This document shows, piece by piece, positions 49,056 to 57,926 of a DNA stretch of 64,000 nucleotides. Made by a program: the position numbers and the translations under genes. The first letter of the stretch is position 1; every line of letters starts with the position of its first letter. The notes below the pieces were generated by a model. It did no database searches. It saw only the letters and a list, made by a program, of their open reading frames with translations, and was not told the DNA's origin. Source of the stretch: Leucobacter salsicius M1-8 (GTDB taxonomy: Bacteria > Actinomycetota > Actinomycetes > Actinomycetales > Microbacteriaceae); the NCBI RefSeq assembly GCF_000350525.1, contig NZ_AOCN01000019.1, positions 186,001 to 250,000 of the forward strand, in the 5' to 3' direction.

Positions 49056-51002
49056 CTAGCGGCGGGGGACCGCGTATCCGATCGCCTCAGCGGGCGTATC
49101 GAGCGCGTCGAGTGCAGACTGGACGCTCTGGGCGTAGATGATTCCACCGCTCGGGTTGGGGTGAATCTCGTCGCCTGCGAGGGCACCGGGAACTCCAGTT
49201 ACGTTGCCGTCCCAGTCCGCTACGACGACGCCGCGGTGAGCAGCAGCAAAGGCGGTGATGGTCTCGTTCACGCCGGGAATCCACTCGCGGTCCCCATGCG
49301 CGTTGACGAGGATCAGCGGGTGGCCCGCCGCCGAGTTTCTGATCGCCGCAAGCTCGTCGGTGGTGACGGTACCGTTGGTGCCGAGGCCGACGACGACCAC
49401 GTGCCGAAGCGCGCCCTGTGCCGCGGAATCGGCAACGAGGCCGACGCCGGCCCCCATGCCGCGCGAGACCGCCGCGTCAATGGAGACCCCCGGAAACGCC
49501 GAGTTGAGTTCGGGTGCGCTCGCGAGCATGACGGAGTCGCCGACCGCCGTGATATCGGTACCCATCGCGCGGGGAGCCGCGGGGAGTGCAGTCTGCTTGC
49601 CCTTGGCGGACTTCGCGTCGTTCGCCTTGCCCGCGTCCTTGGAGTCGGACGGCTTGGACTCTGGCGGCTCGGCCTCGGACGCCTGCGGCTTTGCTGTCGG
49701 CTTCGCAGTCGGCTCCACAGCAGGCTTCGCCGCCGGTGGCTGGGTCTGCTCGACAAGTGCAGCACCCCGCTCAATTGCGGCCTGTGCTGAGCTCAGGGCG
49801 GGCGCCTGGGACACCGCGTACGCCGTGGCGGGCACCGAAACGGCGAGCACGGCGCCGAGCCCGATCGCCACGAAGCGGCGCTTGGGCGTGTAGCGACGGG
49901 GCTGCAGCAGGAGCCTGAGGGAGGCGCGGATCCCGAGCTGGCGAACAGGCTGTTCGACCCAGCGGAATGACATCGCGGCACAAAGCAGCGTCGCTGCGAG
50001 TGTGACGAGGGCCACCTGCCACTGCGGCGCTGCCGGGAATGCCCCGGCAACAATGAGCAGGAGCGGCCAGTGCCAGAGGTAGATGCCGTATGACCGCTCG
50101 CCGACCCAACGCATGGGGGCCGCATCTATGGTGCGCCCAATCCAGGCACCGGGGCGCGTGACGGCCCAAACAGTTGCGAGAGCCACCACGGTGGCCAGCT
50201 GGAACCCGCCCTGGAAGCTCAGTGCGCTGCCCTCGGGCAACGTTAAGACCATGACGCCGAGCGCCCCAAAGCCACCGAGCGCCACCGCGGAGTAGCCGAT
50301 CTGCCGAGCCGGCCCAGGGGTAGTGCGGCCGCGGGAATAGCTGGTCACGAACGCGAGGGCTGCTCCTAGCATGAGCCCAAACGAGTGGGTATCTGAGCCG
50401 AAGTACACGCGGGTTGAGTTCGCCCCGGTAAGGGAGAGCTCGGCCATCCAAATGGCCGATGCGATGCCGGCGACGGCGAGCAGAAGTGCTGCGGTCTGGC
50501 GGCGACACACGGCGAACAACAGGATCGCGATGAGCGGCAGGAAGATGTAGAACTGCTCCTCGATCGCGAGGGACCAGGTGTTGCGAAAGAGCTCGGGGGT
50601 GTCTCGCGCGAAATAGTCGGCGCCTGCCGCGATGAAGACCCAGTTGCTCACGAACGTTGCCGCGCCGAGCAGCTGTCGTCCGATCCCCACGAGCAGGTCG
50701 CCGCCGACGAGGGCGACGAGGCTCGTGCACACGAGGAGCACGAGGCCCAGGGCGGGTAAGAGGCGTCGAGCGCGCCGACGCCAGAACGACCTGAGCGAGA
50801 CGCGGCCGTGTTTTGCCTTCTCTCGAATCAGCAGCGAGGTAATGAGAAACCCGCTAATGACAAAGAAAATGTCGACACCAAGAAATCCACCCGGCAGCAG
50901 CTGCGGGAAGAAGTGGTAAACGAGTACCAGTGCTACTGCGATGGCGCGAAGCCCATCGAGTCCACCGAATCGTGCCGTCGAGGTGGCGGGGGAGAAGTTC
51001 AT
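49056..51002 (-). CDS. OafA/YrhL-type acyltransferase with C-terminal SGNH domain
   Basis: 648 residues, ATG 51002. The N-terminal ~370 residues are the membrane acyltransferase-3 domain with ~10 helices, starting RFGGLDGLRAIAVALVLVYHFFP and FFVISGFLITSLL. A linker rich in Lys, Pro, Ser and Ala follows (AKPAVEPTAKPTAKPQASEA). The C-terminal extracytoplasmic SGNH domain shows GDSVM (catalytic Ser), a GTNG block and DEIHPN (Asp/His). Such proteins O-acetylate peptidoglycan, wall polymers or other surface glycans. It is inverted with respect to the flanking ribosomal genes. Confidence 0.9.
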   Translation of the reverse strand: MNFSPATSTARFGGLDGLRAIAVALVLVYHFFPQLLPGGFLGVDIFFVISGFLITSLLIREKAKHGRVSLRSFWRRRARRLLPALGLVLLVCTSLVALVGGDLLVGIGRQLLGAATFVSNWVFIAAGADYFARDTPELFRNTWSLAIEEQFYIFLPLIAILLFAVCRRQTAALLLAVAGIASAIWMAELSLTGANSTRVYFGSDTHSFGLMLGAALAFVTSYSRGRTTPGPARQIGYSAVALGGFGALGVMVLTLPEGSALSFQGGFQLATVVALATVWAVTRPGAWIGRTIDAAPMRWVGERSYGIYLWHWPLLLIVAGAFPAAPQWQVALVTLAATLLCAAMSFRWVEQPVRQLGIRASLRLLLQPRRYTPKRRFVAIGLGAVLAVSVPATAYAVSQAPALSSAQAAIERGAALVEQTQPPAAKPAVEPTAKPTAKPQASEAEPPESKPSDSKDAGKANDAKSAKGKQTALPAAPRAMGTDITAVGDSVMLASAPELNSAFPGVSIDAAVSRGMGAGVGLVADSAAQGALRHVVVVGLGTNGTVTTDELAAIRNSAAGHPLILVNAHGDREWIPGVNETITAFAAAHRGVVVADWDGNVTGVPGALAGDEIHPNPSGGIIYAQSVQSALDALDTPAEAIGYAVPRR

Positions 51003-51117
51003 GCAGTCCGGATCTAGTTTTGGCGGGCGCCCGGTGGCCCCGCGTACGACCCTCGATTGTACGCCGTTCCCCGGGGTAATGCATGCGCCGTCGATTTGGC
51101 CATGGAAGAATTGAGGG

Positions 51118-51984
51118 GTGACGGAAGAAAGAACACTGATCCGGATACGGATTGACCTCGCTTATGACGGTACTGATTTCTCTGGCTGGGCGACACAGCC
51201 CGGCCGTCGGACCGTGCAAGGTGAACTGGAGTTGGCGCTGGCCACACTTCTGCGCACACCCATTGATGGCGAGGGTGCCGTAAGGCTCACGGTCGCGGGA
51301 CGCACTGATGCCGGTGTGCACGCTCGTGGTCAGGTGGCCCATGTTGACGTGACGGCCGAGCAGTCGGCGAAGTGGGGTGATGATCCCCACCAGCGCGTGC
51401 GCAGAATCAATGGCGTACTCAAGCGAGGCGCCGGCGGAATTGTCGTGCACTCGGTTACGGAAGCACCGGACGGGTTCGACGCGCGATTCTCGGCCCTGCG
51501 CCGCCGATATGAGTATCGCCTTCGCGGTGCGGGGGTACGCAGAGATCCCCTGACGGCTCGGTTTACGGCCGACGTAGACCGTCCCCTCGATCTCGCGACC
51601 ATGCAGCGCGCGAGCGATGAGCTGCTCGGGCTGAATGACTTCACGACCTTTTGTAAGGCGCGGGAGGGTGCGACGGCCGTGCGCGACCTGCTCAGCTTCG
51701 AATGGACCGAGGCCGCCGACGGGGCCTATGTCGCGCGCATCGAAGCGGATGCGTTCTGCCACTCGATGGTGCGCGCGCTCGTGGGCGCCGTCGTGGCCGT
51801 GGGAAGCGGGCGCATCGACGAGCGTGAGCTCGCTGCGCTGCGTGACGCGAGGGAGCGCACGAGCCGATTCACGGTGATGCCCGCCCACGGGCTCTCCCTG
51901 GAAGAGGTGTGGTACCCCGGTGAAGCCGAGCTCGCACTTCGCGCTGAGCAGACGCGGGCGAGGCGCGATCCGGTGCTGCCGTAG
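51118..51984 (+). CDS. truA: tRNA pseudouridine(38-40) synthase
   Basis: 288 residues from GTG 51118, with GAGGG just upstream. It converts U38, U39 and U40 of many tRNAs to pseudouridine. The catalytic Asp lies in GRTDAGVHARGQVAHVDV; LAYDGTDFSGWATQPGRRTVQGELE is the N-terminal signature. It is divergent from the acyltransferase gene and leads into rplM-rpsI. Confidence 0.96.
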   Translation: MTEERTLIRIRIDLAYDGTDFSGWATQPGRRTVQGELELALATLLRTPIDGEGAVRLTVAGRTDAGVHARGQVAHVDVTAEQSAKWGDDPHQRVRRINGVLKRGAGGIVVHSVTEAPDGFDARFSALRRRYEYRLRGAGVRRDPLTARFTADVDRPLDLATMQRASDELLGLNDFTTFCKAREGATAVRDLLSFEWTEAADGAYVARIEADAFCHSMVRALVGAVVAVGSGRIDERELAALRDARERTSRFTVMPAHGLSLEEVWYPGEAELALRAEQTRARRDPVLP

Positions 51985-52144
51985 CACGACCACGCCGAAC
52001 CCAGGGGCGCGAGTGTGGTAAAGTTGTCAGTTGGTGCGCAAGCATCCGATTTGTTGAGCCCTCCACCAGTCCAGCATCCTCTCGGGGAACGGGCGCGGAG
52101 TGGGATTCGCGAACACCTCCAATTCGACAGAAAGCAGCACGACA

Positions 52145-52591
52145 GTGACTCGCACTTATTCACCGAAGGCAGCTGAGCAGAAGCACGACTGGATCGTCAT
52201 CGACGCCAGCGACGTTGTTCTCGGCCGCCTCGCTTCGCATGCAGCAGTGCTCCTGCGCGGCAAGCACAAGACGACCTTCGCCCCCCACATGGACATGGGC
52301 GATTACGTTGTCATCATCAACGCTGACAAGGTCGTCCTCACGGGCAACAAGGCAGCGCAGAAGAAGGCATACCGCCACTCGGGTTTCCCGGGCGGCCTCC
52401 GCGCTACCAGCTACACCGAGCTGCTCGAGAAGAACCCCGAGCGCGCAGTCGAGAAGGCGATCCGCGGCATGCTGCCGAAGAACTCACTCGGCGCTGACCA
52501 GTTCCGCAAGCTCAAGGTATACGCAGGCGCAGAGCACCCCCACGGTGCACAGCAGCCCACCCCGTACACCTTCGGCCAGGTCGCGCAGTAG
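52145..52591 (+). CDS. rplM: 50S ribosomal protein L13
   Basis: 148 residues from GTG 52145, chosen over the longer frame because the protein then begins [32 protein letters not shown]13 is an early assembly protein of the 50S subunit. [23 protein letters not shown] is conserved. A candidate -10 TAAAGT at 52019-52024 lies in the 160-base spacer. It pairs with rpsI as usual. Confidence 0.97.
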   Translation: MTRTYSPKAAEQKHDWIVIDASDVVLGRLASHAAVLLRGKHKTTFAPHMDMGDYVVIINADKVVLTGNKAAQKKAYRHSGFPGGLRATSYTELLEKNPERAVEKAIRGMLPKNSLGADQFRKLKVYAGAEHPHGAQQPTPYTFGQVAQ

Positions 52592-52626
52592 TCGCGCCAA
52601 CGAGACTTTAAGAAAGAGACTTCACA

Positions 52627-53106
52627 GTGACTGAAGAGCAGACCGTGGCCACCGAGAGCTACACCACCGAGACGCCCGCAGCTCAGGCTGCAACGTCGGC
52701 ACCGCGCCCCGCGCTCACCGTTCCCGGTGCAGCCGTTGGTCGCCGCAAGCGTGCAATCGCCCGCGTGCGCCTCATCCCCGGCGAGGGCAAGATGACCGTT
52801 AACGGTCGCGAGCTCGCCGAGTACTTCCCCAACAAGCTGCACCAGCAGCTGATCACCGATCCGTTCACGGTTCTCGAGCTCAACGGCTCGTACGACGTGA
52901 TCGCTCGCATCGGCGGCGGCGGCCCCTCGGGCCAGGCAGGCGCACTGCGTCTCGCTATCGCTCGTGCCCTCAACGAGATTGACGTCGAGCACAACCGCCC
53001 GACGCTCAAGAAGGCAGGCTTCCTGAGCCGCGACGCTCGCGTCATCGAGCGCAAGAAGGCCGGTCTCAAGAAGGCCCGCAAGGCGCCTCAGTACTCGAAG
53101 CGCTAA
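52627..53106 (+). CDS. rpsI: 30S ribosomal protein S9 with N-terminal extension
   Basis: 159 residues from GTG 52627. The S9 core begins near residue 38 ([26 protein letters not shown]) and ends with the invariant RKAPQYSKR tail that contacts P-site tRNA. The extra ~35 N-terminal residues are Thr/Ala/Glu-rich and low complexity. It follows rplM by 35 bases and precedes glmM by 14. Confidence 0.97.
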   Translation: MTEEQTVATESYTTETPAAQAATSAPRPALTVPGAAVGRRKRAIARVRLIPGEGKMTVNGRELAEYFPNKLHQQLITDPFTVLELNGSYDVIARIGGGGPSGQAGALRLAIARALNEIDVEHNRPTLKKAGFLSRDARVIERKKAGLKKARKAPQYSKR

Positions 53107-53120
53107 CCAGGAGCCCAGAT

Positions 53121-54470
53121 ATGGGACGCCTGTTTGGCACGGATGGGGTTCGGGGTCTAGCCGGGGTCGATGTGACCGCCGAGCTGGCCCTGAACCTCGC
53201 ACACGCAGCGGCTCTCGTGCTCGGGCGAAATGCCCGAGGCGAGAGCCGTCGTGCTATCGCCGTTGTCGCGCGTGACCCGCGCGTCAGCGGCGAGTTCATC
53301 TCGGCCGCGGTCTCGGCGGGGCTCGCTGCGGCGGGCGTCGACGTGCTCGATGCCGGGGTCATCCCCACTCCCGCGGCGGCGTATCTCGTCGCTGACACCG
53401 ACGCCGATTTTGGTGTCATGGTGTCTGCGTCGCACAACCCGGCTGCCGACAACGGGATCAAATTCTTCGCCGAGGGCGGGCGCAAGCTGCCCGACGAGGT
53501 CGAGGACCAGATCGAGGCCGCCATGAGCGGGCCCGTGACCGCGGTGACCGGCCGCGAGGTCGGCCGCATTCGCCGCTTCGCTGACGCCGAGGATCGCTAC
53601 CTCGTGCACCTGCTCGGTACTCTCGAGGGTTTGTCTCTCGAGGGGCTGCACGTGGTGCTCGACTGCGCCCACGGCGCGGCCGCCGGTATTTCGCCCGACG
53701 TCTTCACTGACGCTGGTGCGAGGGTAACGGTCATCGGTAACGATCCCGACGGCTTCAACATCAATGACGGCGTCGGCTCGACGTATCTTGAGCCACTGCA
53801 GGCCGCTGTTCGCGAGACGGGCGCCGACCTCGGCATCGCTCACGACGGCGACGCAGATCGCTGCCTCGCGGTAGACGGCGACGGCAACGTAGTTGACGGC
53901 GACAAGATCATGGCCATCATTGCGCTGTCGATGATGGCACGCGGCAAGCTCGAGAAGAACACGCTCGTTGCTACCGTGATGTCGAACCTGGGTCTCAAGC
54001 TCGCGATGGCCAACAACGGAATCGACATTGTCGAGACCGGAGTGGGCGACCGCTACGTGCTCGAGGCCATCAATGCGGGGGGGTACTCCCTCGGCGGTGA
54101 GCAGTCGGGTCACGTCATCATGAGCGAACACGCCACCACCGGTGACGGGATCCTCACGGGGCTCCATATCGCCGCTGAGGTGAAGCGCTCGGGCAAGACC
54201 CTCGCGCAGCTCGCGGAGTGCATGCAGGTTTACCCGCAGGTGCTCGTGAACGTGCGTGGCGTCGACCGTGCAGGTGTCGCTGGAGACGAAATGCTTCAGC
54301 AGGCCGTCACGCAGGCTGAGATCGCGCTCGCGGGTAAGGGCCGGGTGCTGCTGCGCCCGTCAGGCACTGAGCCCGTCGTGCGCGTGATGGTCGAGGCCGA
54401 GTTCGAGGATCAGGCTCACCAGCTTGCCAACGATCTCGCCGCGATCGTCAAGGAGCGGCTCGCGATCTAA
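53121..54470 (+). CDS. glmM: Phosphoglucosamine mutase
   Basis: 449 residues, ATG 53121, with CAGGAGCC upstream. It converts GlcN-6-P to GlcN-1-P for UDP-GlcNAc synthesis. The phosphoserine loop is [16 protein letters not shown], the Mg site is HDGDADRC, the sugar-binding loop is GGEQSGH, and the phosphate-binding C-terminus is [15 protein letters not shown]. The rplM-rpsI-glmM order is conserved in actinobacteria. The product of glmS in this window feeds it directly. Confidence 0.97.
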   Translation: MGRLFGTDGVRGLAGVDVTAELALNLAHAAALVLGRNARGESRRAIAVVARDPRVSGEFISAAVSAGLAAAGVDVLDAGVIPTPAAAYLVADTDADFGVMVSASHNPAADNGIKFFAEGGRKLPDEVEDQIEAAMSGPVTAVTGREVGRIRRFADAEDRYLVHLLGTLEGLSLEGLHVVLDCAHGAAAGISPDVFTDAGARVTVIGNDPDGFNINDGVGSTYLEPLQAAVRETGADLGIAHDGDADRCLAVDGDGNVVDGDKIMAIIALSMMARGKLEKNTLVATVMSNLGLKLAMANNGIDIVETGVGDRYVLEAINAGGYSLGGEQSGHVIMSEHATTGDGILTGLHIAAEVKRSGKTLAQLAECMQVYPQVLVNVRGVDRAGVAGDEMLQQAVTQAEIALAGKGRVLLRPSGTEPVVRVMVEAEFEDQAHQLANDLAAIVKERLAI

Positions 54471-54515
54471 ATCGCATCGCGTTCGCGCATTGCTGACCCG
54501 GATCGCGGTACGCAC

Positions 54516-54569
54516 CGCACAAACAAGTAGAGGGCGCTCCCCAGGGAGCGCCCTCTACTTGTTTGTGCG
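54516..54569. terminator. Very long bidirectional terminator between glmM and coaA
   Basis: The arm 54516-54540 is complementary to 54545-54569, about 24-25 pairs with a minimal loop. Runs of A (AAACAA) and T (TTGTTT) in the lower stem replace separate U tracts. It separates two convergent genes. Confidence 0.85.
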
Positions 54570-54586
54570 TAAGCCTGTCGCGAGCG

Positions 54587-55570
54587 TCAGAGCTTGCGCA
54601 GGAGCACGCTGTGCACGCGGTGATCCGCCGCCTTGCGCAGCACGAGGCTGGCGCGGGCGCGCGTCGGCCGAATGTTGTCGATCAGGTTGGGCTCGTTGAT
54701 TTTCGTCCAGAAATCGTCAGCGAGCGAGATCGCGGTCTCATCGTCGAGGTCTGCGAACCGGCGAAAGTACGAGTTGGGGTTTGAGAACGCGGTCTCACGT
54801 AGCTTGAGGAATCGGTGCCGGTACCAGCGCCAAATATCGGTCGTGCGCGCGTCGACGTAGATCGAGAAGTCGAACAGATCGCTCACCGCGATGGGGTGTC
54901 CCATTGACGGGGGCTGCAGGACGTTGAGGCCCTCGACGATGAGGATGTCTGGGTGACGCACCACGGTGACCTCGTTCGGCACGATGTCGTAGATCAGGTG
55001 ACTGTAATGCGGGGCCACGACCTCATCGACGCCGGCCTTGACCTGGGACACGAAACGCAGCAGTGCGCGACGGTCGTAGGACTCGGGAAATCCCTTGCGG
55101 TGAGAGATTCCGCGGCGCTCGAGTTCGGCATTGGGGTACAAAAAGCCGTCGGTGGTGACGAGCTGAACATTGGGAGTCTCGGGCCAGCGAGCGAGCAGAT
55201 CGCGCAAGATGCGGGCCACCGTTGACTTACCGGCGGCGACCGATCCGGCGATGCCAATCACAAACGGGCTTTGCCGATCGTTCTCGCGGTGGAGAAAGCC
55301 GCGGGTGCGCCGATGCATGTCGCGCGCGGCAATCGCGTACTGGTTGATGAGCCGGCTGAGGGGCAGGTAAATCTCTGCCACCTCTTCCAGGTCAAGCGGT
55401 TCTCCGAGTCCACGAAATGCGGCGAGTTCTTCCTCCGTGAGGGGTGACTGAGTCTCTCCGGCAAGGCGGGCCCACTCATCGCGGCCGATCTCGTCGAAGG
55501 GGGAGGTGAATTCGGGTCTAATGAGCGCTTGAGTATCAGTGCTAAGCGCTTGCGAGCTGTTCTCGGACAT
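54587..55570 (-). CDS. coaA: Pantothenate kinase (type I, CoaA)
   Basis: 327 residues, ATG 55570. It catalyses the first step of coenzyme A synthesis. The P-loop [17 protein letters not shown] is followed by [36 protein letters not shown] and FSIYVDA, all type I hallmarks. It is divergent from glmS with only ~32 bases between start codons, so their promoters must overlap each other's coding sequence. Confidence 0.96.
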   Translation of the reverse strand: MSENSSQALSTDTQALIRPEFTSPFDEIGRDEWARLAGETQSPLTEEELAAFRGLGEPLDLEEVAEIYLPLSRLINQYAIAARDMHRRTRGFLHRENDRQSPFVIGIAGSVAAGKSTVARILRDLLARWPETPNVQLVTTDGFLYPNAELERRGISHRKGFPESYDRRALLRFVSQVKAGVDEVVAPHYSHLIYDIVPNEVTVVRHPDILIVEGLNVLQPPSMGHPIAVSDLFDFSIYVDARTTDIWRWYRHRFLKLRETAFSNPNSYFRRFADLDDETAISLADDFWTKINEPNLIDNIRPTRARASLVLRKAADHRVHSVLLRKL

Positions 55571-55589
55571 TGTGCATCCATCGTGCCAC

Positions 55590-55603
55590 TAAAATGGCAC
55601 CCA
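55590..55603 (+). promoter_or_regulatory. glmS -10 element directly before the start codon
   Basis: TAAAAT (55590-55595, 5/6 to the -10 consensus) ends 7 bases before the glmS ATG, so transcription would start at or next to the A of the ATG. No Shine-Dalgarno sequence is present upstream. Confidence 0.5.
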
Positions 55604-57453
55604 TGTGTGGAATCGTCGGATATGTCGGCCCGAATGAAACGGTCGAAGTGCTGTTGAATGGTCTACGTCGTCTGGAGTACCGCGGTTACGATTCGGCGGG
55701 TATCGCCGTGATTGATGACGCGGGCGCAGTCGCCGTGCGTAAGCGCTCGGGTAAGCTCGCGCGCCTTATTGAGCTTCTCGAAGACGACCCGTTACCGTCG
55801 GGTGGTACCGGAATCGGTCACACCCGCTGGGCCACGCACGGTGGCCCGAGCGATGTCAACGCACACCCCCATCTCGGCGACAACGGAAAACTCGCCTTGA
55901 TTCACAACGGCATCGTTGAGAACTTCAGCGAACTGAAGGACGAAGTTCTTGCGGGCGGCGTGTCGCTCGCAAGCGAGACCGACTCAGAGGTGGTCGCCGG
56001 GCTTCTGGGGCTCGAGTACGCCCGCGTCGGTGACCTCGAGACAGCCTTCCGCGGCATCGTCCGGCGCCTGCAGGGAACCTTCACGTTGCTCGCAACGCAC
56101 CAGAGTGAGCCCGGCAAGGTCGTGGCCGCCCGCCATCACTCACCGCTCGTCGTGGGCCTTGGCGAGGGCGAGAACTTCCTCGGATCAGACGTCGCGGCGT
56201 TCGTATCATCGACGCGACGCGCCGTTGCTGTAGATGAAGACAATATTGCTGTCATTACCGCCGACGAGGTGCGCATCACCGACTTCGACGGCAACCCGGT
56301 GGAGTTCACCGAGTACGAAGTCGAGTGGGACGCCGAGGCCGCAGACAAGGGCGGCTGGTCCTCATTCATGGCCAAGGAGATCAACGAGCAGCCCGAGGCC
56401 GTAGCCAACACGATCCGGGGCCGCATCGAGAATGGCCAGGTGGAGATCCCCGAGCTCACCGAGCTGGGCGATGATCGCCTGCGCGGCATCGACCGCATCG
56501 TGATCATTGCCTGCGGCACCGCGTCGTACGCGGGCCAGGTGGGCGCGTATGCAATCGAGCAGTGGGCCCGCATTCCCGTCGAGGTGCAGCTGAGTCACGA
56601 GTTCCGCTACCGCGATCCGGTACTCAGCGACCGCACGATGGTGATCTCGGTGAGCCAGTCGGGTGAGACCATGGATACGCTCATGGCCGTCAAGTACGCC
56701 ATCGAGCGCGGCGTGACGACCGTGTCGGTGTGCAACACCCAGAGCGCCACGATTCCCCGCGAATCCGACGCGGCCGTGTACACGCACGCCGGACCCGAGG
56801 TGGCCGTCGCTTCGACGAAGGCATTCGTGGCGCAGATCACCGCGCTCTACCTCGTGGGCCTGCACCTGGGGCGCGTGCGCGGCACGCTATCGGCCGAGGT
56901 CGGCGCTGCGGCGGTCGAGCAGCTCGAAGAGCTCCCCGAGAAGGTGCGCGAGGCCGTCGCCACGCACGATCAGATCGCGCAGCTGGCGCACTGGATGGCA
57001 GACACCCGATCGGTGCTCTTCCTGGGTCGCCACGTGGGTTACCCGGTTGCGCTCGAGGGTGCGCTGAAGCTCAAAGAGATCGCCTACATTCACGCTGAGG
57101 GCTTCGCCGCGGGCGAGCTCAAGCACGGCCCGATCGCACTGATCGACCACGGCCAGCCCGTGTTTGTGCTCGTGCCGAGCCCGCGCACGTCACCGCTGAT
57201 GCACTCGAAGGTGGTGTCAAACATCCAGGAGATTCGTGCCCGCGGTGCTCGCGTCATCGCGATCGTGGAGAAGGGTGACACCGCGGTGCTGCCGTTCGCA
57301 GACGACGTGATTCGTCTGCCGCTCAGCGACCCGCTGTTTGACCCGGTACTCCAGGTGATTCCGCTGCAGTGGTTTGCCCTCGAGCTGTCGACCGTCAAGG
57401 GGCTCGACGTTGACCAGCCGCGCAACCTCGCCAAGTCAGTAACCGTCGAGTAG
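55603..57453 (+). CDS. glmS: Glutamine-fructose-6-phosphate aminotransferase (isomerising)
   Basis: 616 residues. It makes GlcN-6-P from fructose-6-P and glutamine, the entry to amino-sugar synthesis. The start ATG 55603 is fixed by the need for Cys as residue 2 (MCGIVGYVG), the glutaminase nucleophile after Met removal. HTRWATHGGPSDVNAHPH follows, then two SIS sugar-isomerase domains (SVSQSGETMDTLMA, and HVGYPVALEGALKLKEIAY). It ends with LAKSVTVE. No glmS ribozyme is present upstream. acpS follows after 9 bases. Confidence 0.97.
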   Translation: MCGIVGYVGPNETVEVLLNGLRRLEYRGYDSAGIAVIDDAGAVAVRKRSGKLARLIELLEDDPLPSGGTGIGHTRWATHGGPSDVNAHPHLGDNGKLALIHNGIVENFSELKDEVLAGGVSLASETDSEVVAGLLGLEYARVGDLETAFRGIVRRLQGTFTLLATHQSEPGKVVAARHHSPLVVGLGEGENFLGSDVAAFVSSTRRAVAVDEDNIAVITADEVRITDFDGNPVEFTEYEVEWDAEAADKGGWSSFMAKEINEQPEAVANTIRGRIENGQVEIPELTELGDDRLRGIDRIVIIACGTASYAGQVGAYAIEQWARIPVEVQLSHEFRYRDPVLSDRTMVISVSQSGETMDTLMAVKYAIERGVTTVSVCNTQSATIPRESDAAVYTHAGPEVAVASTKAFVAQITALYLVGLHLGRVRGTLSAEVGAAAVEQLEELPEKVREAVATHDQIAQLAHWMADTRSVLFLGRHVGYPVALEGALKLKEIAYIHAEGFAAGELKHGPIALIDHGQPVFVLVPSPRTSPLMHSKVVSNIQEIRARGARVIAIVEKGDTAVLPFADDVIRLPLSDPLFDPVLQVIPLQWFALELSTVKGLDVDQPRNLAKSVTVE

Positions 57454-57462
57454 CGTCATGGG

Positions 57463-57924
57463 ATGCGTGCGAGTGGGCCGGCGTTGATCGTCGGGATCGG
57501 GGTCGACACTGTTGACCTCGGGCGCTTCGAGCGCCAGCTCGCGCGCACCCCCGCGCTCCTCGCCCGACTGTTCACTGTGCCCGAGCGTGAGCTCTCGATC
57601 GCGTCGCTCGGTGCGCGGTTCGCGGCCAAGGAGGCGCTCATCAAGGCGCTCGGGGGATCCGACGGCATCAGCTGGCAGGACCTGGAGGTGCTGCGCGGCG
57701 ACGCACGTGTGCCGTGCTTCACGCTGACCCCGGCGCTCGTTCTCGCGCTGGAGGCGCGAGGAGGCGACCACGTGCACGTGTCACTCACCCACGACGCTGG
57801 CATCGCGACGGCGTTCGTGGTGGTCGAGGCGCGCGGCACGGCGTTTTCTGGGTCGCAGGACCCCAGGGCTCAAGGCCCCAGGGCTCAAGACCCCAGTGCC
57901 CACGACAACAGCGATTCGAGGTAG
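57463..57924 (+). CDS. acpS: Holo-[acyl-carrier-protein] synthase
   Basis: 153 residues, ATG 57463. It transfers phosphopantetheine from CoA to acyl carrier protein. The Mg-binding Asp lies in IVGIGVDTVDLGRFE and the Glu in ARFAAKEALIKALGG; HVSLTHDAGIATAFVVVE is the C-terminal motif. About 30 extra residues follow and contain three tandem pentapeptide repeats (DPRAQ, GPRAQ, DPSAH). The stop is two bases before the alr start. Confidence 0.95.
   Translation: MRASGPALIVGIGVDTVDLGRFERQLARTPALLARLFTVPERELSIASLGARFAAKEALIKALGGSDGISWQDLEVLRGDARVPCFTLTPALVLALEARGGDHVHVSLTHDAGIATAFVVVEARGTAFSGSQDPRAQGPRAQDPSAHDNSDSR
57861..57905 (+). repeat. 15-base tandem repeat at the acpS 3' end
   Basis: CCCCAGGGCTCAAG plus one base occurs twice in a row (57861-57875 and 57876-57890), and a third, diverged copy follows. 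The 15-base period is five codons, so copy-number change would keep the frame. Confidence 0.8.
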
Positions 57925-57926
57925 CT

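Noticed and set aside
55570-55602. Upstream TTG (55570) and ATG (55594) starts of glmS
   Set aside because: The glutaminase needs Cys at the mature N-terminus, which only ATG 55603 provides.
55571-55602. glmS ribozyme or other riboswitch upstream of glmS
   Set aside because: Only ~32 bases separate glmS from coaA, far too short for the ribozyme.
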